Source: Methylobacillus methanolivorans (GTDB taxonomy: Bacteria > Pseudomonadota > Gammaproteobacteria > Burkholderiales > Methylophilaceae). Taken from it: 64,000 bases of DNA. The notes beneath the pieces are model-generated. The model was not told the origin of the DNA, searched no databases, and saw only the letters and a list, made by a program, of their open reading frames with translations. Each line of letters opens with the position of its first letter. Within the stretch, counting starts at the first letter, position 1. Position numbers and translations under genes: made by a program. Location: positions 131,667 through 195,666 of the forward strand of contig NZ_JAJAVF010000005.1 in the NCBI RefSeq assembly GCF_020531845.1, given 5' to 3'. Shown here piece after piece: positions 1 through 8,829 of the stretch.

Positions 1-1187
1 GCCCAGGCCCAGGCCACATTGAAATGGTTTTCACTATGGCGGGTACCAATCTGATCAATACGCTGCAAAATCCATTCGGGATCTTCCTGCCCCTCGCCAC
101 CGGACAGAAATTCTTCGTTCCAGGCACCGTGGATCGTGCCTTCACCACTGGCCCCGTTGTCGCCCACGATATAGATGAACAAGGTGTTGTCCCACTGCCC
201 CAACTCCTTGATGGCATCAACGACACGGCCTACATGCGCATCGGTATGCGCCAACATGCCGGCATAGGCCTCCATCAGGCGCGATGCGACCGGCTTGTAG
301 CGGTCTGGATAACTTTCCCAGTCAGGAATCTCCTCCGGGCGAGGCGTCAGCCGCGTGCCGGGCGGGATGATGCCAAGCTTGAGCTGGCGCTGATAGATTT
401 CCTCGCGCAACTGATCCCAACCCTGATCGAACTGTCCCTTGAACTTGTCTATCCACTCCTTGGGTGCATGGTGCGGCGCGTGGCAAGCGGCAGGTGCCAG
501 GAAGGCAAAAAATGGCTTGTTGGGCGCAGTTGCTTTCTGGTTCTTGATCCAGTGTATGGTCTGGTCTGCCAGGTCTTCATTGAGGTGATAGTCCGGCTTG
601 TCGCGGTAAGGTTCCTTCGGCGAAAACTGGTCAATGATGGGCGGCTCCCACTGGGAAACCTGACCGCCATGAAAACCGTAGAAACGCTCGAAACCCAGGC
701 CTGTTGGCCAGCGGTCAAACGGCCCGGCCGGACTGACTTCCCACATCGGCGTCGTATGATTCTTGCCGAACCAGCCGGTGTTGTAGCCATGCTGACGCAG
801 TACCTCGCCCAGGGTAGCTGCACTCTTGGGCAGAATGCTGTCATAGCCGGGGAAGCCGGTTCCGCCCTCCCCGACGGTCCCCATATGTACGCGGTGATGG
901 TTACGCCCAGTGAGCAAGGCAGCACGGGTCGGCGAACACAGGGCCGTGGTATGAAACTGGTTGTAACGCAGGCCCTCGCCGGCCAGCGCATCCAGTGTCG
1001 GCGTCGGCACCGGGCCGCCGAAAGTGGAAGCGCTGCCAAAGCCCACATCATCGAGCAGCACAATGACGACGTTGGGAGCCTGCTTGGGCGGATACTGAAT
1101 TTCCGGCTTGACTGCGCGTGATTCTTGTATGGTTTCGCGAATCTCACCGGTAAATGGCTGTTCTGGTTTGGGCAAAATTTTTGACAT
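1..1187 (-). CDS. Arylsulfatase, C-terminal part outside window
   Basis: The frame opens at an ATG (1185-1187) behind an AGGAAA ribosome site and stays open to the window edge, so about 395 N-terminal residues are present and no stop is seen. It is a formylglycine-dependent sulfatase: the metal-binding start LLDDVGFG lies near residues 44-51 and the modification signature CSPTRAALLTGR begins at Cys84. Sulfatases hydrolyse sulfate esters after that Cys is oxidised to formylglycine. The opening closely resembles the long arylsulfatases of about 780 residues, so roughly half is probably missing. No signal peptide is visible, suggesting a cytoplasmic enzyme. The maturase gene lies 36 bp upstream on the same strand. 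The substrate cannot be read from the sequence. Confidence 0.93.
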   Translation of the reverse strand, partial: MSKILPKPEQPFTGEIRETIQESRAVKPEIQYPPKQAPNVVIVLLDDVGFGSASTFGGPVPTPTLDALAGEGLRYNQFHTTALCSPTRAALLTGRNHHRVHMGTVGEGGTGFPGYDSILPKSAATLGEVLRQHGYNTGWFGKNHTTPMWEVSPAGPFDRWPTGLGFERFYGFHGGQVSQWEPPIIDQFSPKEPYRDKPDYHLNEDLADQTIHWIKNQKATAPNKPFFAFLAPAACHAPHHAPKEWIDKFKGQFDQGWDQLREEIYQRQLKLGIIPPGTRLTPRPEEIPDWESYPDRYKPVASRLMEAYAGMLAHTDAHVGRVVDAIKELGQWDNTLFIYIVGDNGASGEGTIHGAWNEEFLSGGEGQEDPEWILQRIDQIGTRHSENHFNVAWAW

Positions 1188-1223
1188 GGTTATTTCCTGG
1201 ATCTACTGTGGTTCAAAACGAAG

Positions 1224-2441
1224 TCAGGCCGCCGCCATGATGTCTTCAGCATTCTGCCCCTTGGCCAGCAACTGGGTCATGCGCGTCATTGGGGCGTCGA
1301 TGTGATTGAAAAACTGCCGGTAGCCGGCACACAGGTAATTGAGACCTGGCTCGCCGTCCGGCGTGTTGATGAAGCGGTTACGCGGGCATTCGCCGTAGCA
1401 GGCGAACAGCACCTCGCACTGGCGGCAGTATTGCGGCAGCTTGTCGAGCTTGTCCTGACCGAAGGCCTGCTGCGCTTCGGCGTCCAGCATGGCCTCGAAC
1501 GTGTCCTCGGCGACGTTGCCTATCTTGTAGCCCGGCTCCACGTAGTGATCGCAGGCGTAGACGTCGCCGTTGTGCTCCATGGCGAGCGAGCTGCCGCAGG
1601 TGGGCGAGAAGATGCACATGGAATGCATGCCCAGCCAGTTGCCCAAGGCCGCATCGAAGGTCTGCACGAATACCTGGCCAACATCGCGGCTGACCCACTC
1701 ATCGAAGATCGCGCTGAGGAACTGGCCAAACGGTTCGGCACGCACCGAGCGCGAGGTCACCAGGTCGCCCTGTTGCAGGTAGATGGGCCTGCGCTTGCCC
1801 CAGCCGATTTCCGCCACCGGCAGTAACTGCGGCGTGACGCGCTCGACGATGGGGATGAATTGCAGGTGGCGCGCGCCCAGGGTATCGCGGAAATGCCGGT
1901 AGACCTCCAGCGGCTGCTCCATATTGGCGCGATGCACGCAGCAGAGGATATTGGTCTCCACTTCGTGCTTGCACAGCAGCCACCAGGCACGCTCCACCAG
2001 TGCATAGGTGCCGCGCCCGCCCTTGTCGACCCGGTAGGCATCGTGCAGGGCCTGCGGCCCGTCCATGCTCAGGCCGACAAGGAAATTGTGCTGCTTGAAA
2101 AAACGGCACCATTCGTCATTCAGGGCCACGCCGTTGGTCTGTATGGTGTGGCGCACCTGCTGGCGCGGACGCTTGTGGCGCGCCACCAGTTCCATGGCCA
2201 GGCGGTAGAAATCCAGGCCCATCAGGGTAGGCTCGCCGCCCTGCCAGGCAATCTCGACTTCGCGCTCGTGGTTGTCCAGGCGGCGCTGTATGTATTGCTC
2301 CAGCAGTTCCGGCGTCATGCGCGGTTTTTTGTCCTCGTAGAGATTGTCCTTGGAGAGGAAGAAACAATAGGTACAATCGATGTTGCAGGCCGCCCCTGCG
2401 GGCTTGGCCAGCACATGGTAGGGACCTGCTGCCAGACTCAT
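1224..2441 (-). CDS. Anaerobic-type sulfatase-maturating enzyme (radical SAM/SPASM)
   Basis: This 405-residue protein carries the radical SAM cluster motif CNIDCTYC near residues 19-26 and a C-terminal SPASM region with many cysteines (CIFSPTC, YACDHY, YCRQCEVLFACYGECP, LCAGY), typical of anSME enzymes that convert the sulfatase active-site Cys or Ser to formylglycine. The length is normal for the family. Its start codon overlaps the stop of the upstream MFS gene by four bases (ATGA), so translation is probably coupled, and the sulfatase follows after 36 bp. Pairing with a CSPTR sulfatase makes the role very likely. The enzyme is called anaerobic because its clusters are oxygen-sensitive, although such enzymes also occur in aerobes. 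Confidence 0.93.
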   Translation of the reverse strand: MSLAAGPYHVLAKPAGAACNIDCTYCFFLSKDNLYEDKKPRMTPELLEQYIQRRLDNHEREVEIAWQGGEPTLMGLDFYRLAMELVARHKRPRQQVRHTIQTNGVALNDEWCRFFKQHNFLVGLSMDGPQALHDAYRVDKGGRGTYALVERAWWLLCKHEVETNILCCVHRANMEQPLEVYRHFRDTLGARHLQFIPIVERVTPQLLPVAEIGWGKRRPIYLQQGDLVTSRSVRAEPFGQFLSAIFDEWVSRDVGQVFVQTFDAALGNWLGMHSMCIFSPTCGSSLAMEHNGDVYACDHYVEPGYKIGNVAEDTFEAMLDAEAQQAFGQDKLDKLPQYCRQCEVLFACYGECPRNRFINTPDGEPGLNYLCAGYRQFFNHIDAPMTRMTQLLAKGQNAEDIMAAA

Positions 2442-3760
2442 GCGTGCACCTCGGCCACCGCGGTCCTGTACTCTGCCGTACGCTCGAAATCACGGGTGTA
2501 GAAACGCTTGGCCACCAGCAATACTGTCGCTGCCAGTACGCTGCAACTTGTCGTCATGAACAACAAGGCATGGGTCAAGCCATAGGCATCGGACAACAGG
2601 CCAGCCAGCCATGGCCCCGGCACCGAGCCAAGCAAGTGCGCAGTGACGATGCAGCACGTTGAGGAAAAGGCCCGCATCTGCGAGGGCACCAGTTCCTGCG
2701 TTACTGTCATGACCATGCTGATGATGCTGAAATTGACGAAGGTTGCCAGCATCATCAGGCCCAAACGAGTGCCCAAGCCTTCCACCACGCCGAATACCAG
2801 CAGGTAGATCAAGGCAGTGCTTAAAAAAGCAGTGATGGCAAAAGTGAATTTGCTGGCTGGCCTGATCTGGGCCCGGCGATCAAGAAACCAACCGCCCACC
2901 GGGCCGGCAATCGCGCTGCACAAAATGATGGCGCTGCTGATATAAGCCGCCTGCTGCAAGGGCACGCCATGCACGCGGTTAAAGAAAGTCGGCATAAAAT
3001 ATTGCAGGGGAATCGCGGACAAGGTCATGGCGGACAAGGCCAGGAACATGATCCACAGCGAAGGTCGATGCAGTACCAGGCGCAGTTTCGCCCAGGCATC
3101 GTGCAGCGAAAATACGCGAGCTGCCGGCACTGCCTGCCCGGTATGCAATGATTGGGTGCTGTTCTTGAAATCCTTGCTGAAATACACCAGCCACGCCACC
3201 AGCAGGCCCGGCAACGCCAGCAAGCCCAGGGCATAGCGCCAGCCGAAATGACTGGCGATGAAGCCGCCGAGAATCAAGCCGGACAAAGTGCCGACCGACT
3301 GGCTGGATAACAGTATGCCCGTGGCCAGTTGCTTGCGCCGGAACGGGAAGGCCGAGGACAACCAGGCCAGGGCGGCAGGCAGATAACCTGCCTCGCCCAC
3401 GCCCACCAGCGCTCGCGTTACCAGCAAGTGCGGGAAGCTGACGACAAATGCGCCTGCGCCGGAAGCCAGCGACCACAGCCCGCCCATCAACCCCGCGGTT
3501 TTGGTACGGCTCCAGTTATCGATGAGGAAGCTGGCAGGAAAGGCGAACAGCACCATGCACATGAACAATGCCGAGCCCAGCATGCCAGATTGCGCATCGC
3601 TCAATTGCCAGGTTGCCTTGATTTGCGGAAGCACCGCTGCGATCACCATCCGATCGGCAAAATCGAAGATCATCAGCAGGCAGAACAGGGAAAAGATACG
3701 CAGGGTCTTGCTGCGACCTAACAGGTAGTCGTCTTGCGGCGAAGGTAGGCTTGTGCTCAT
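2438..3760 (-). CDS. MFS transporter
   Basis: This 440-residue protein has about twelve hydrophobic segments and major facilitator features: an N-terminal FADRMVIAAVLPQI helix, and GVGEAGYLPAALAWLSSAFP in the middle of the N half, as in organic-acid or aromatic-acid type MFS carriers. It lies in the inner membrane. The gene sits 27 bp after the amidohydrolase gene and overlaps the maturase start by four bases, so it belongs to the same leftward unit as the sulfatase. Import of the substrate or export of a product are both possible. The ribosome site before the ATG is weak. Substrate unknown. Confidence 0.88.
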   Translation of the reverse strand: MSTSLPSPQDDYLLGRSKTLRIFSLFCLLMIFDFADRMVIAAVLPQIKATWQLSDAQSGMLGSALFMCMVLFAFPASFLIDNWSRTKTAGLMGGLWSLASGAGAFVVSFPHLLVTRALVGVGEAGYLPAALAWLSSAFPFRRKQLATGILLSSQSVGTLSGLILGGFIASHFGWRYALGLLALPGLLVAWLVYFSKDFKNSTQSLHTGQAVPAARVFSLHDAWAKLRLVLHRPSLWIMFLALSAMTLSAIPLQYFMPTFFNRVHGVPLQQAAYISSAIILCSAIAGPVGGWFLDRRAQIRPASKFTFAITAFLSTALIYLLVFGVVEGLGTRLGLMMLATFVNFSIISMVMTVTQELVPSQMRAFSSTCCIVTAHLLGSVPGPWLAGLLSDAYGLTHALLFMTTSCSVLAATVLLVAKRFYTRDFERTAEYRTAVAEVHA

Positions 3761-3787
3761 GTGTTTGTCACGTCCAGAATAAAAAAC

Positions 3788-5308
3788 TTATGCGCGTGAT
3801 TGCGCGTCCTGCTTGGCCAGCTCGACCGCCGTGCCCTTGAAGAAATCCGGGTTGTTGGCGGTGTAGAACTCATAAGGCTTGTCCGACACCATATGGCGGA
3901 AATTGGCCTCGGTGATCACGCCTTCTTCCACCAGGCGCCAGGTATCGGCCAGCACCTGTTCGGTGTCGGGCACGTCCCAATGGCCGGAATCCGACGAGTA
4001 AAGGACATTGACCTGCGCGTTCAGCGGCGTGGCGCGGGTGTTGAAGGCATTGGATACGGTGCGGTCGTCCGCCTCGTTACCGAAGTAGAAGTTCTTCACC
4101 CAGCGGTCGCGGATGTCTTCCACCGAGGTAATGCCTGCCAGGGCGAAATCATCCAGCTCGTCCGGCTTGGGAGAGTGGTCGCCAATTTCCAGCCCGCCGA
4201 TGTGGCTGATGATTTCCTCGCGGCTGAAGTCGCGTCCGCGTGTGAGGTCAGCGCCATAGCGCAGGAAGAGCTCGTAGTACAAGTCCTTGTCGATGCGTTC
4301 GGGGTTGTAGCGATGCACGGTTTCGCTGTTGCGCTTCTGGTAGCGATCGACCAGGTGGGTGAATACGTCGGCACCCCAGGCTGCGCCGCCTTCAAGCAGG
4401 GCCACGCGCAATCGCGGAAAGCGGTGCGTCACGCCGCCGAAGAACAGCGCCTTGGCAAATGCCTGCGAAGCATCGGCAAAATGCCCGATGTGGTTGAACA
4501 TATAGTTGCTGACGGAGGAACGTCCAGACCAGCCCATGGAATGCGTATGCGTGGTCGGGTTGACGCCCAGTTCTATACTCTTGGCCCAGAACGGGTCGTA
4601 ATCGTGCTCACTGTCCAGGCCGAGAAAATCCAGCCACTGGGTGCGGCCCGCCAGCTCAGGGTAATCCTTGGCCGGGTATTTTTCCGCCAGTGACTTGATC
4701 GGGCGGCGGATGGCGCCGGGGATCACTGCGGTTTTAAGGTGCAGCTCCTTGACGGCGAACTCCAGCTCTTCTATGCCTTCCTGCGGAGTATGCAGGGGAA
4801 TGGCAGCCACCGGCGTCAGACGATCCGCATACGGACGGAAGATATCGGCATGATAGTGATTGAGCGCCCGGCACAGCGACTGGCGCAGGTCGTGGTTGCC
4901 GGAATGCTGCGGGAACAACGCCAGGTTGGGATAAACCACGGCAAAGTCGCTGCCCTGCTCCTGCAAGCGTTCGTGCAACAGCGCAGGCAGGCCGGTGGCC
5001 GCGAGGTCCAGCGTATTGGCCGCCGGCAAAACCCAATAAGGCGGGCGGAAGGCACGCTGGTTGAGCCGCTCCTGCGGCGACAGCTCGAACCATTTGGCAA
5101 AGATGGAACGCCCGCTTTTCACGGATTTGCGGAACTCGTCGACGATATTGACGCCGCCATACTGTGCCACATAATCCTCCAGCAGCGGATTGAATTCGTT
5201 GGTGTGCACATCGGTATCAATGACCGGATAGTCCAATTGCGCCCTGACCTTGGCGGAAGCGCTGCTGCCGCGCTGGCGGGACTGAAAAGCATCAGCAATC
5301 GTGTTCAT
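3788..5308 (-). CDS. Amidohydrolase-2 family metal-dependent hydrolase/decarboxylase
   Basis: The ATG at 5306-5308 follows an AAAGGAATC ribosome site; a GTG 24 codons upstream lacks one. The 506-residue product belongs to the amidohydrolase-2 (ACMSD-like) TIM-barrel group: an N-terminal DTDVHT metal motif (residues 31-36), a central THTHSMGW segment and the typical FPRLRVALLEGGAAWGADVF stretch. Family members decarboxylate or hydrolyse aromatic and cyclic acids (for example resorcylate or 5-carboxyvanillate decarboxylases), using a divalent metal. No signal peptide is seen, so it is cytoplasmic. It lies between the TonB receptor and the MFS gene. An aromatic substrate released by, or feeding, the sulfatase is inference only. 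Confidence 0.85.
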   Translation of the reverse strand: MNTIADAFQSRQRGSSASAKVRAQLDYPVIDTDVHTNEFNPLLEDYVAQYGGVNIVDEFRKSVKSGRSIFAKWFELSPQERLNQRAFRPPYWVLPAANTLDLAATGLPALLHERLQEQGSDFAVVYPNLALFPQHSGNHDLRQSLCRALNHYHADIFRPYADRLTPVAAIPLHTPQEGIEELEFAVKELHLKTAVIPGAIRRPIKSLAEKYPAKDYPELAGRTQWLDFLGLDSEHDYDPFWAKSIELGVNPTTHTHSMGWSGRSSVSNYMFNHIGHFADASQAFAKALFFGGVTHRFPRLRVALLEGGAAWGADVFTHLVDRYQKRNSETVHRYNPERIDKDLYYELFLRYGADLTRGRDFSREEIISHIGGLEIGDHSPKPDELDDFALAGITSVEDIRDRWVKNFYFGNEADDRTVSNAFNTRATPLNAQVNVLYSSDSGHWDVPDTEQVLADTWRLVEEGVITEANFRHMVSDKPYEFYTANNPDFFKGTAVELAKQDAQSRA

Positions 5309-5383
5309 GCTTGATTCCTTTTGTAGATGGTAAGCGTGTCCAACATATGGAAAATCGGCAGGCACCAGGCCTGCCGTCACTCG

Positions 5384-7678
5384 CTAGAAATCGAGTCGGG
5401 CAGTGATGCCTACGGTGCGCGGTGCACCTGTGGATGCAATATAACCTCCGCCGAGTGATGGCAGGGCAGTGAGGAAATAGTGCTTGTCCAATGCATTCTT
5501 CGCCCAGAGGGAGATGTCCCATTCATGCTTGCCGGTGGTAAATTGCCAGCCGGTAGAGAAATTCAGCAGCCCATAGGAAGGAATACGGGCATAGCGCGAT
5601 GTATCAATGCTGCCCTCGGCTTCCGAGCGCCAGGAATAATTGACCACCAGGTACTGGTTTACGCTGTCACCCACCAGCCAGTCATAGCGCCCACCGGTAT
5701 TCACCGTCCAGTCAGGTGCGCCAACCAAAGGCTTGCCAGTGAGGTCGCACACGCTCTTGCCTGCGGCTGCCGCTTCTGCCGAGCAAGGCGCATTGTCGAA
5801 TGACGTGTAGCGCGCATGGTTATAAGCACCGTTGAGGTTGAACGACAGCCCGCGTACCGGCGCGGTCTTGATATCAAACTCCAGGCCATAGCTTTTGGCA
5901 TCGCCGGCATTGGTCAGGGTTGCTGTCGCCAGTCCATTGGTATCGAGGATATAACCAGTGGTCTGGTAGTCATAAATCCTGGTCTGGAACAGGTTGACGT
6001 TGGCAAACAAGCGCTTCTCGAACCAGGTGCTCTTGACGCCCAGCTCCACATTGCGCGCACGCTCAGGATCGATCTTCAGGCTGTTGGCCCCTGCCGTGCG
6101 CCCGGCACCAACGCCGCTGATATTGATCCCGCCTGACTTCTCGCTCTGCGCCACCAAACCATAGCCCATGATATTGGGCGTGAACTGGTAGTTGAGCGAT
6201 GCCAGTATCGATGGGCTGAAATTGGTGACTTCCAGATTGCCAGAATCCCAGGCTGCTGTGGTTGGCAGGGTCTGGTAAGTGCTTCCTTTCTTGATTTCAT
6301 AAGTGCCGCGCAAGCCGGTGGTCAAATCCAGGCGCGGGGTTAGGTGCCAGTTGCTCTGGCCAAACAATGAATAGCTATTGGTCGTCGACTCGCCGTAAGT
6401 CCTGATTTTCGAAACACCCAATGGGGTACTACCAGGATCGACAAAATAATCACTTTTGATCTTCTGGTAATAGAGATAAGTCCCTACGACATAATCGAAA
6501 TGCTCGCCCTTGGGCGATGCCAGGCGCAATTCCTGGGAAACCTGGTTGTGATCGACATGGAAGCCTGTGTTCTCGATACGATTGACCGTAGTAAAATCGG
6601 CATCGTTGTGTGGATCGAACTGCCAGGTGCGCCAAGCAGTGATCGAGGTGAAATCAAAACCACTGGGCAAGTGCCAGTTGGCCTCGGCCGACAGGCCACC
6701 CTGATTGACCTCCACCCGCTGCCTGCTGTCGATATTGACCTTGTACTTCTTGGGGTCGGTAATCAGTGGCTGCCCTCCCCAACCGGCAACCAATTGCTGC
6801 CAGGTAGACCCGGTCCTGACCGGGCCGAATCCATAAGGAACCAGGGTACCCTGGGAATCATCCTCGCGGTTGTAATCGGCAATCAGGCGCAGGTCGAAGG
6901 TTTCATCGGGCTTGATCAGCAACTGGCCGCGCACACCATCGCGATCAATGCTGTTGAGCCGCTTGCCATTGCTGACGTTCTTGATCCAACCATCGTCATG
7001 GGTCTTGGCAAAGGACAAGCGCCCAGCCACGGTATCGCTGATCGGGCCGGAAATGGTAGCCAGGGTTTGATAGTAGCCGCGATTGCCGGCGGAAAATTCC
7101 AGGCTCTTCTCCGGGGTGAAGGTCGGTTTCTTGGTGGTGAGGTTGAGCACGCCGCCGGTGGTGTTCTTGCCAAACAAGGTACCTTGAGGGCCGCGAATCA
7201 GGTCTACCTGCTCCAGGTCGATCAGGTCGATGGCTAGCATGCCCGGTCGGGCATAGTAGACGTTATCAACATAGATACCAACACTGGCCTCCAGGCCTTC
7301 ATTGGCGGGGTTGCTGCCGATACCGCGCACGGCAACGCTGGAAACGCGTGCATGCATAAAGGCCGCGTTGGCACTAGGTAAGACTTGTTGCAGATCCTGC
7401 ACCTGGCTGATCTTGCGATCAGCCAAATCGGCACCGGTGACGCTGGTGAGCGAAGTCGGCACGCTCTGGCCGCTTTCTTCGCGGCGACGCACCGTCACGG
7501 TCACGGTGCCCAGGGCCACGCCTTCATCCGCTGCTGCCTCACTGCTCTTGGCAGCAGCATTGTCCGGCTGCGCCTCCTCAGCCACTACCGGCATGGCAGC
7601 CAGCAACAAGGCCATCCCCACGCCCATCAAGCTGCCGTGGTTCCCTGCTTGATTCTTCTTTTGTTCTTGCCCAGTCAT
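5384..7678 (-). CDS. TonB-dependent outer membrane receptor
   Basis: The start is the ATG at 7676-7678 behind AAAGGGG; a GTG five codons upstream is less likely. The 764-residue product has a signal peptide (hydrophobic stretch ending near MPVVAEE), a TonB-box-like segment (VALGTVTVTVRRREE), a plug domain with SVAVRGIGSNPANEG, VDLIRGPQGTLFGKNTTGG and VLNLTTKKP, and a long beta-barrel ending in GITARLDF with a terminal Phe, as outer-membrane barrels do. It resembles receptors for carbohydrates or aromatic compounds rather than classic siderophore receptors. It is the first gene of the leftward sulfatase unit and probably imports the large substrate. The divergent Crp/Fnr-type gene starts 236 bp away. 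Confidence 0.93.
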   Translation of the reverse strand: MTGQEQKKNQAGNHGSLMGVGMALLLAAMPVVAEEAQPDNAAAKSSEAAADEGVALGTVTVTVRRREESGQSVPTSLTSVTGADLADRKISQVQDLQQVLPSANAAFMHARVSSVAVRGIGSNPANEGLEASVGIYVDNVYYARPGMLAIDLIDLEQVDLIRGPQGTLFGKNTTGGVLNLTTKKPTFTPEKSLEFSAGNRGYYQTLATISGPISDTVAGRLSFAKTHDDGWIKNVSNGKRLNSIDRDGVRGQLLIKPDETFDLRLIADYNREDDSQGTLVPYGFGPVRTGSTWQQLVAGWGGQPLITDPKKYKVNIDSRQRVEVNQGGLSAEANWHLPSGFDFTSITAWRTWQFDPHNDADFTTVNRIENTGFHVDHNQVSQELRLASPKGEHFDYVVGTYLYYQKIKSDYFVDPGSTPLGVSKIRTYGESTTNSYSLFGQSNWHLTPRLDLTTGLRGTYEIKKGSTYQTLPTTAAWDSGNLEVTNFSPSILASLNYQFTPNIMGYGLVAQSEKSGGINISGVGAGRTAGANSLKIDPERARNVELGVKSTWFEKRLFANVNLFQTRIYDYQTTGYILDTNGLATATLTNAGDAKSYGLEFDIKTAPVRGLSFNLNGAYNHARYTSFDNAPCSAEAAAAGKSVCDLTGKPLVGAPDWTVNTGGRYDWLVGDSVNQYLVVNYSWRSEAEGSIDTSRYARIPSYGLLNFSTGWQFTTGKHEWDISLWAKNALDKHYFLTALPSLGGGYIASTGAPRTVGITARLDF

Positions 7679-7798
7679 TCCAGCCCCTTTCACACACGAT
7701 CCATCAGATCAGGATTTACAATACCGCCTAGTGTATGAACTCAGCCGTCAAAACAATATCAAGATGTTTACAATTTTCTAGACTTATAATTATTATTA

Positions 7799-7817
7799 AT
7801 ATTCCAAAATAGAATAT
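7799..7817. promoter_or_regulatory. Inverted repeat, candidate operator
   Basis: A perfect 6-bp inverted repeat, ATATTC and GAATAT separated by seven bases, lies in the A+T-rich gap between the TonB receptor and the divergent Crp/Fnr-type gene, about 120 and 98 bp from their starts. Position and symmetry suit an operator for the neighbouring regulator, but the sequence is not a canonical CRP or FNR box and A+T-rich DNA gives such repeats by chance. Confidence 0.35.
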
Positions 7818-7914
7818 GAAAAAGAGATAGGATTTAATCCAGACTTAATACACCGGCACCTTCCTGCTTGGTCAGAGGGTGGTAAAATCTGCACAACTTC
7901 AGGATCACACCCTC

Positions 7915-8721
7915 ATGAGAAGCCCACATCAGTTCAATATCCATCATGAAATTGAACAACACTCGATTTTTCGGCTGTTCCCGCCCAGGGCACGGGAAGC
8001 ATTGATCGCCGCCGCCTTCATCAAGCACTACCGGCGTGGACAGAAAGTGATGGATGCCAATGAAGATCCTCCCCACCTGATTATCGTGTTGACCGGTATT
8101 ATTTTCGTCGAGCTGGCTTACCCTGACGGCAGGAAACTCACCTCCCCCACCTGGGATCAGCATGGTGATATGTTGGCCTTGATCCAGATATTTACCGGCA
8201 CCCCCATTCCCTGGGATTTCGTCGCCCGCACACAGACCAGCCTGATCCTGATCCCCAAGCAGGTCATCCTGAATATATTGGCTAAATTACCGCAATTGAT
8301 GGCCCCCTTCATGAATGTGCTGTGCGAACGCCTGCATGGCATGGCAGTGCAAAACAGCCATGCCCTGATCCAGCGCCCCAGGGAAAGGCTGATTCATCTG
8401 CTGCTCAACCTGGCAGAGCGTTATGGCAGCATCACGGCAGAAGGCACACTGATAGACCTGCGGATTTCCCAGGATGAAATGAGCTTCATGCTTTCGCTCT
8501 CACGCCAGAGCATCAACAAGGAGTTGAAAGGCCTCTCGGAACAAGGACTCATCCAGCATGCCTACGGCACCATCACCATCTTGCAGATAGAAGCATTGAA
8601 AACGCTGGTACAGAAAATTCCGTACCCGCTCATGCAACAAAGTGGGCTGGGAAAATCCACCCCGCTACTGCAGGCTGCGGGCATCGAGATTCCTGTATTG
8701 CCGCAAGCATTTAACCCGTAA
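7915..8721 (+). CDS. Crp/Fnr-family transcriptional regulator
   Basis: The ATG at 7915 follows AGG eleven bases upstream; a GTG at 7879 in frame would add twelve residues. The product of about 268 residues has an N-terminal cyclic-nucleotide-like beta-roll (KVMDANEDPPHLIIVLTGII through the WDQHGDM region) and a C-terminal winged helix (RISQDEMSFMLSLSRQSINK, residues about 182-201) with the usual Crp recognition pattern. There is no FNR-type cysteine cluster, so it is probably not an oxygen sensor of that kind. It is divergent from the TonB-amidohydrolase-MFS-sulfatase unit and is its likely regulator. The C-terminal tail after the winged helix is longer than usual. Ligand unknown. Confidence 0.88.
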   Translation: MRSPHQFNIHHEIEQHSIFRLFPPRAREALIAAAFIKHYRRGQKVMDANEDPPHLIIVLTGIIFVELAYPDGRKLTSPTWDQHGDMLALIQIFTGTPIPWDFVARTQTSLILIPKQVILNILAKLPQLMAPFMNVLCERLHGMAVQNSHALIQRPRERLIHLLLNLAERYGSITAEGTLIDLRISQDEMSFMLSLSRQSINKELKGLSEQGLIQHAYGTITILQIEALKTLVQKIPYPLMQQSGLGKSTPLLQAAGIEIPVLPQAFNP

Positions 8722-8761
8722 ATATCTTAATCGCAAGCACGGTTGCCTCACCGTAGAAATG

Positions 8762-8826
8762 ACACTGGCTGCTAGAGCAGCCAGTGTTGTCGTGAAGCAT
8801 GGGCAAGGGCTGTCATGCCCTTGCCT
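8762..8826. other. Two strong hairpins between convergent genes
   Basis: A 12-bp perfect stem (8762-8773 with 8776-8787) and a second stem (GGGCAAGGGC at 8801-8810 with its complement at 8817-8826) fill the gap between the Crp-type gene and clpB, which converge. Neither is followed by a T-run on either strand, so they are not classical intrinsic terminators, but they may protect the 3' ends or help Rho-dependent ends. Confidence 0.6.
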
Positions 8827-8829
8827 GAC

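Noticed and set aside
24..1121. Long open frame on the plus strand
   Set aside because: It lies antisense to the sulfatase, which has the full catalytic signature and a ribosome site; the plus-strand product matches nothing.
7879..7914. GTG at 7879 as start of the Crp/Fnr-type gene
   Set aside because: It cannot be excluded, but the ATG at 7915 has a better-placed AGG and matches the usual family length better.
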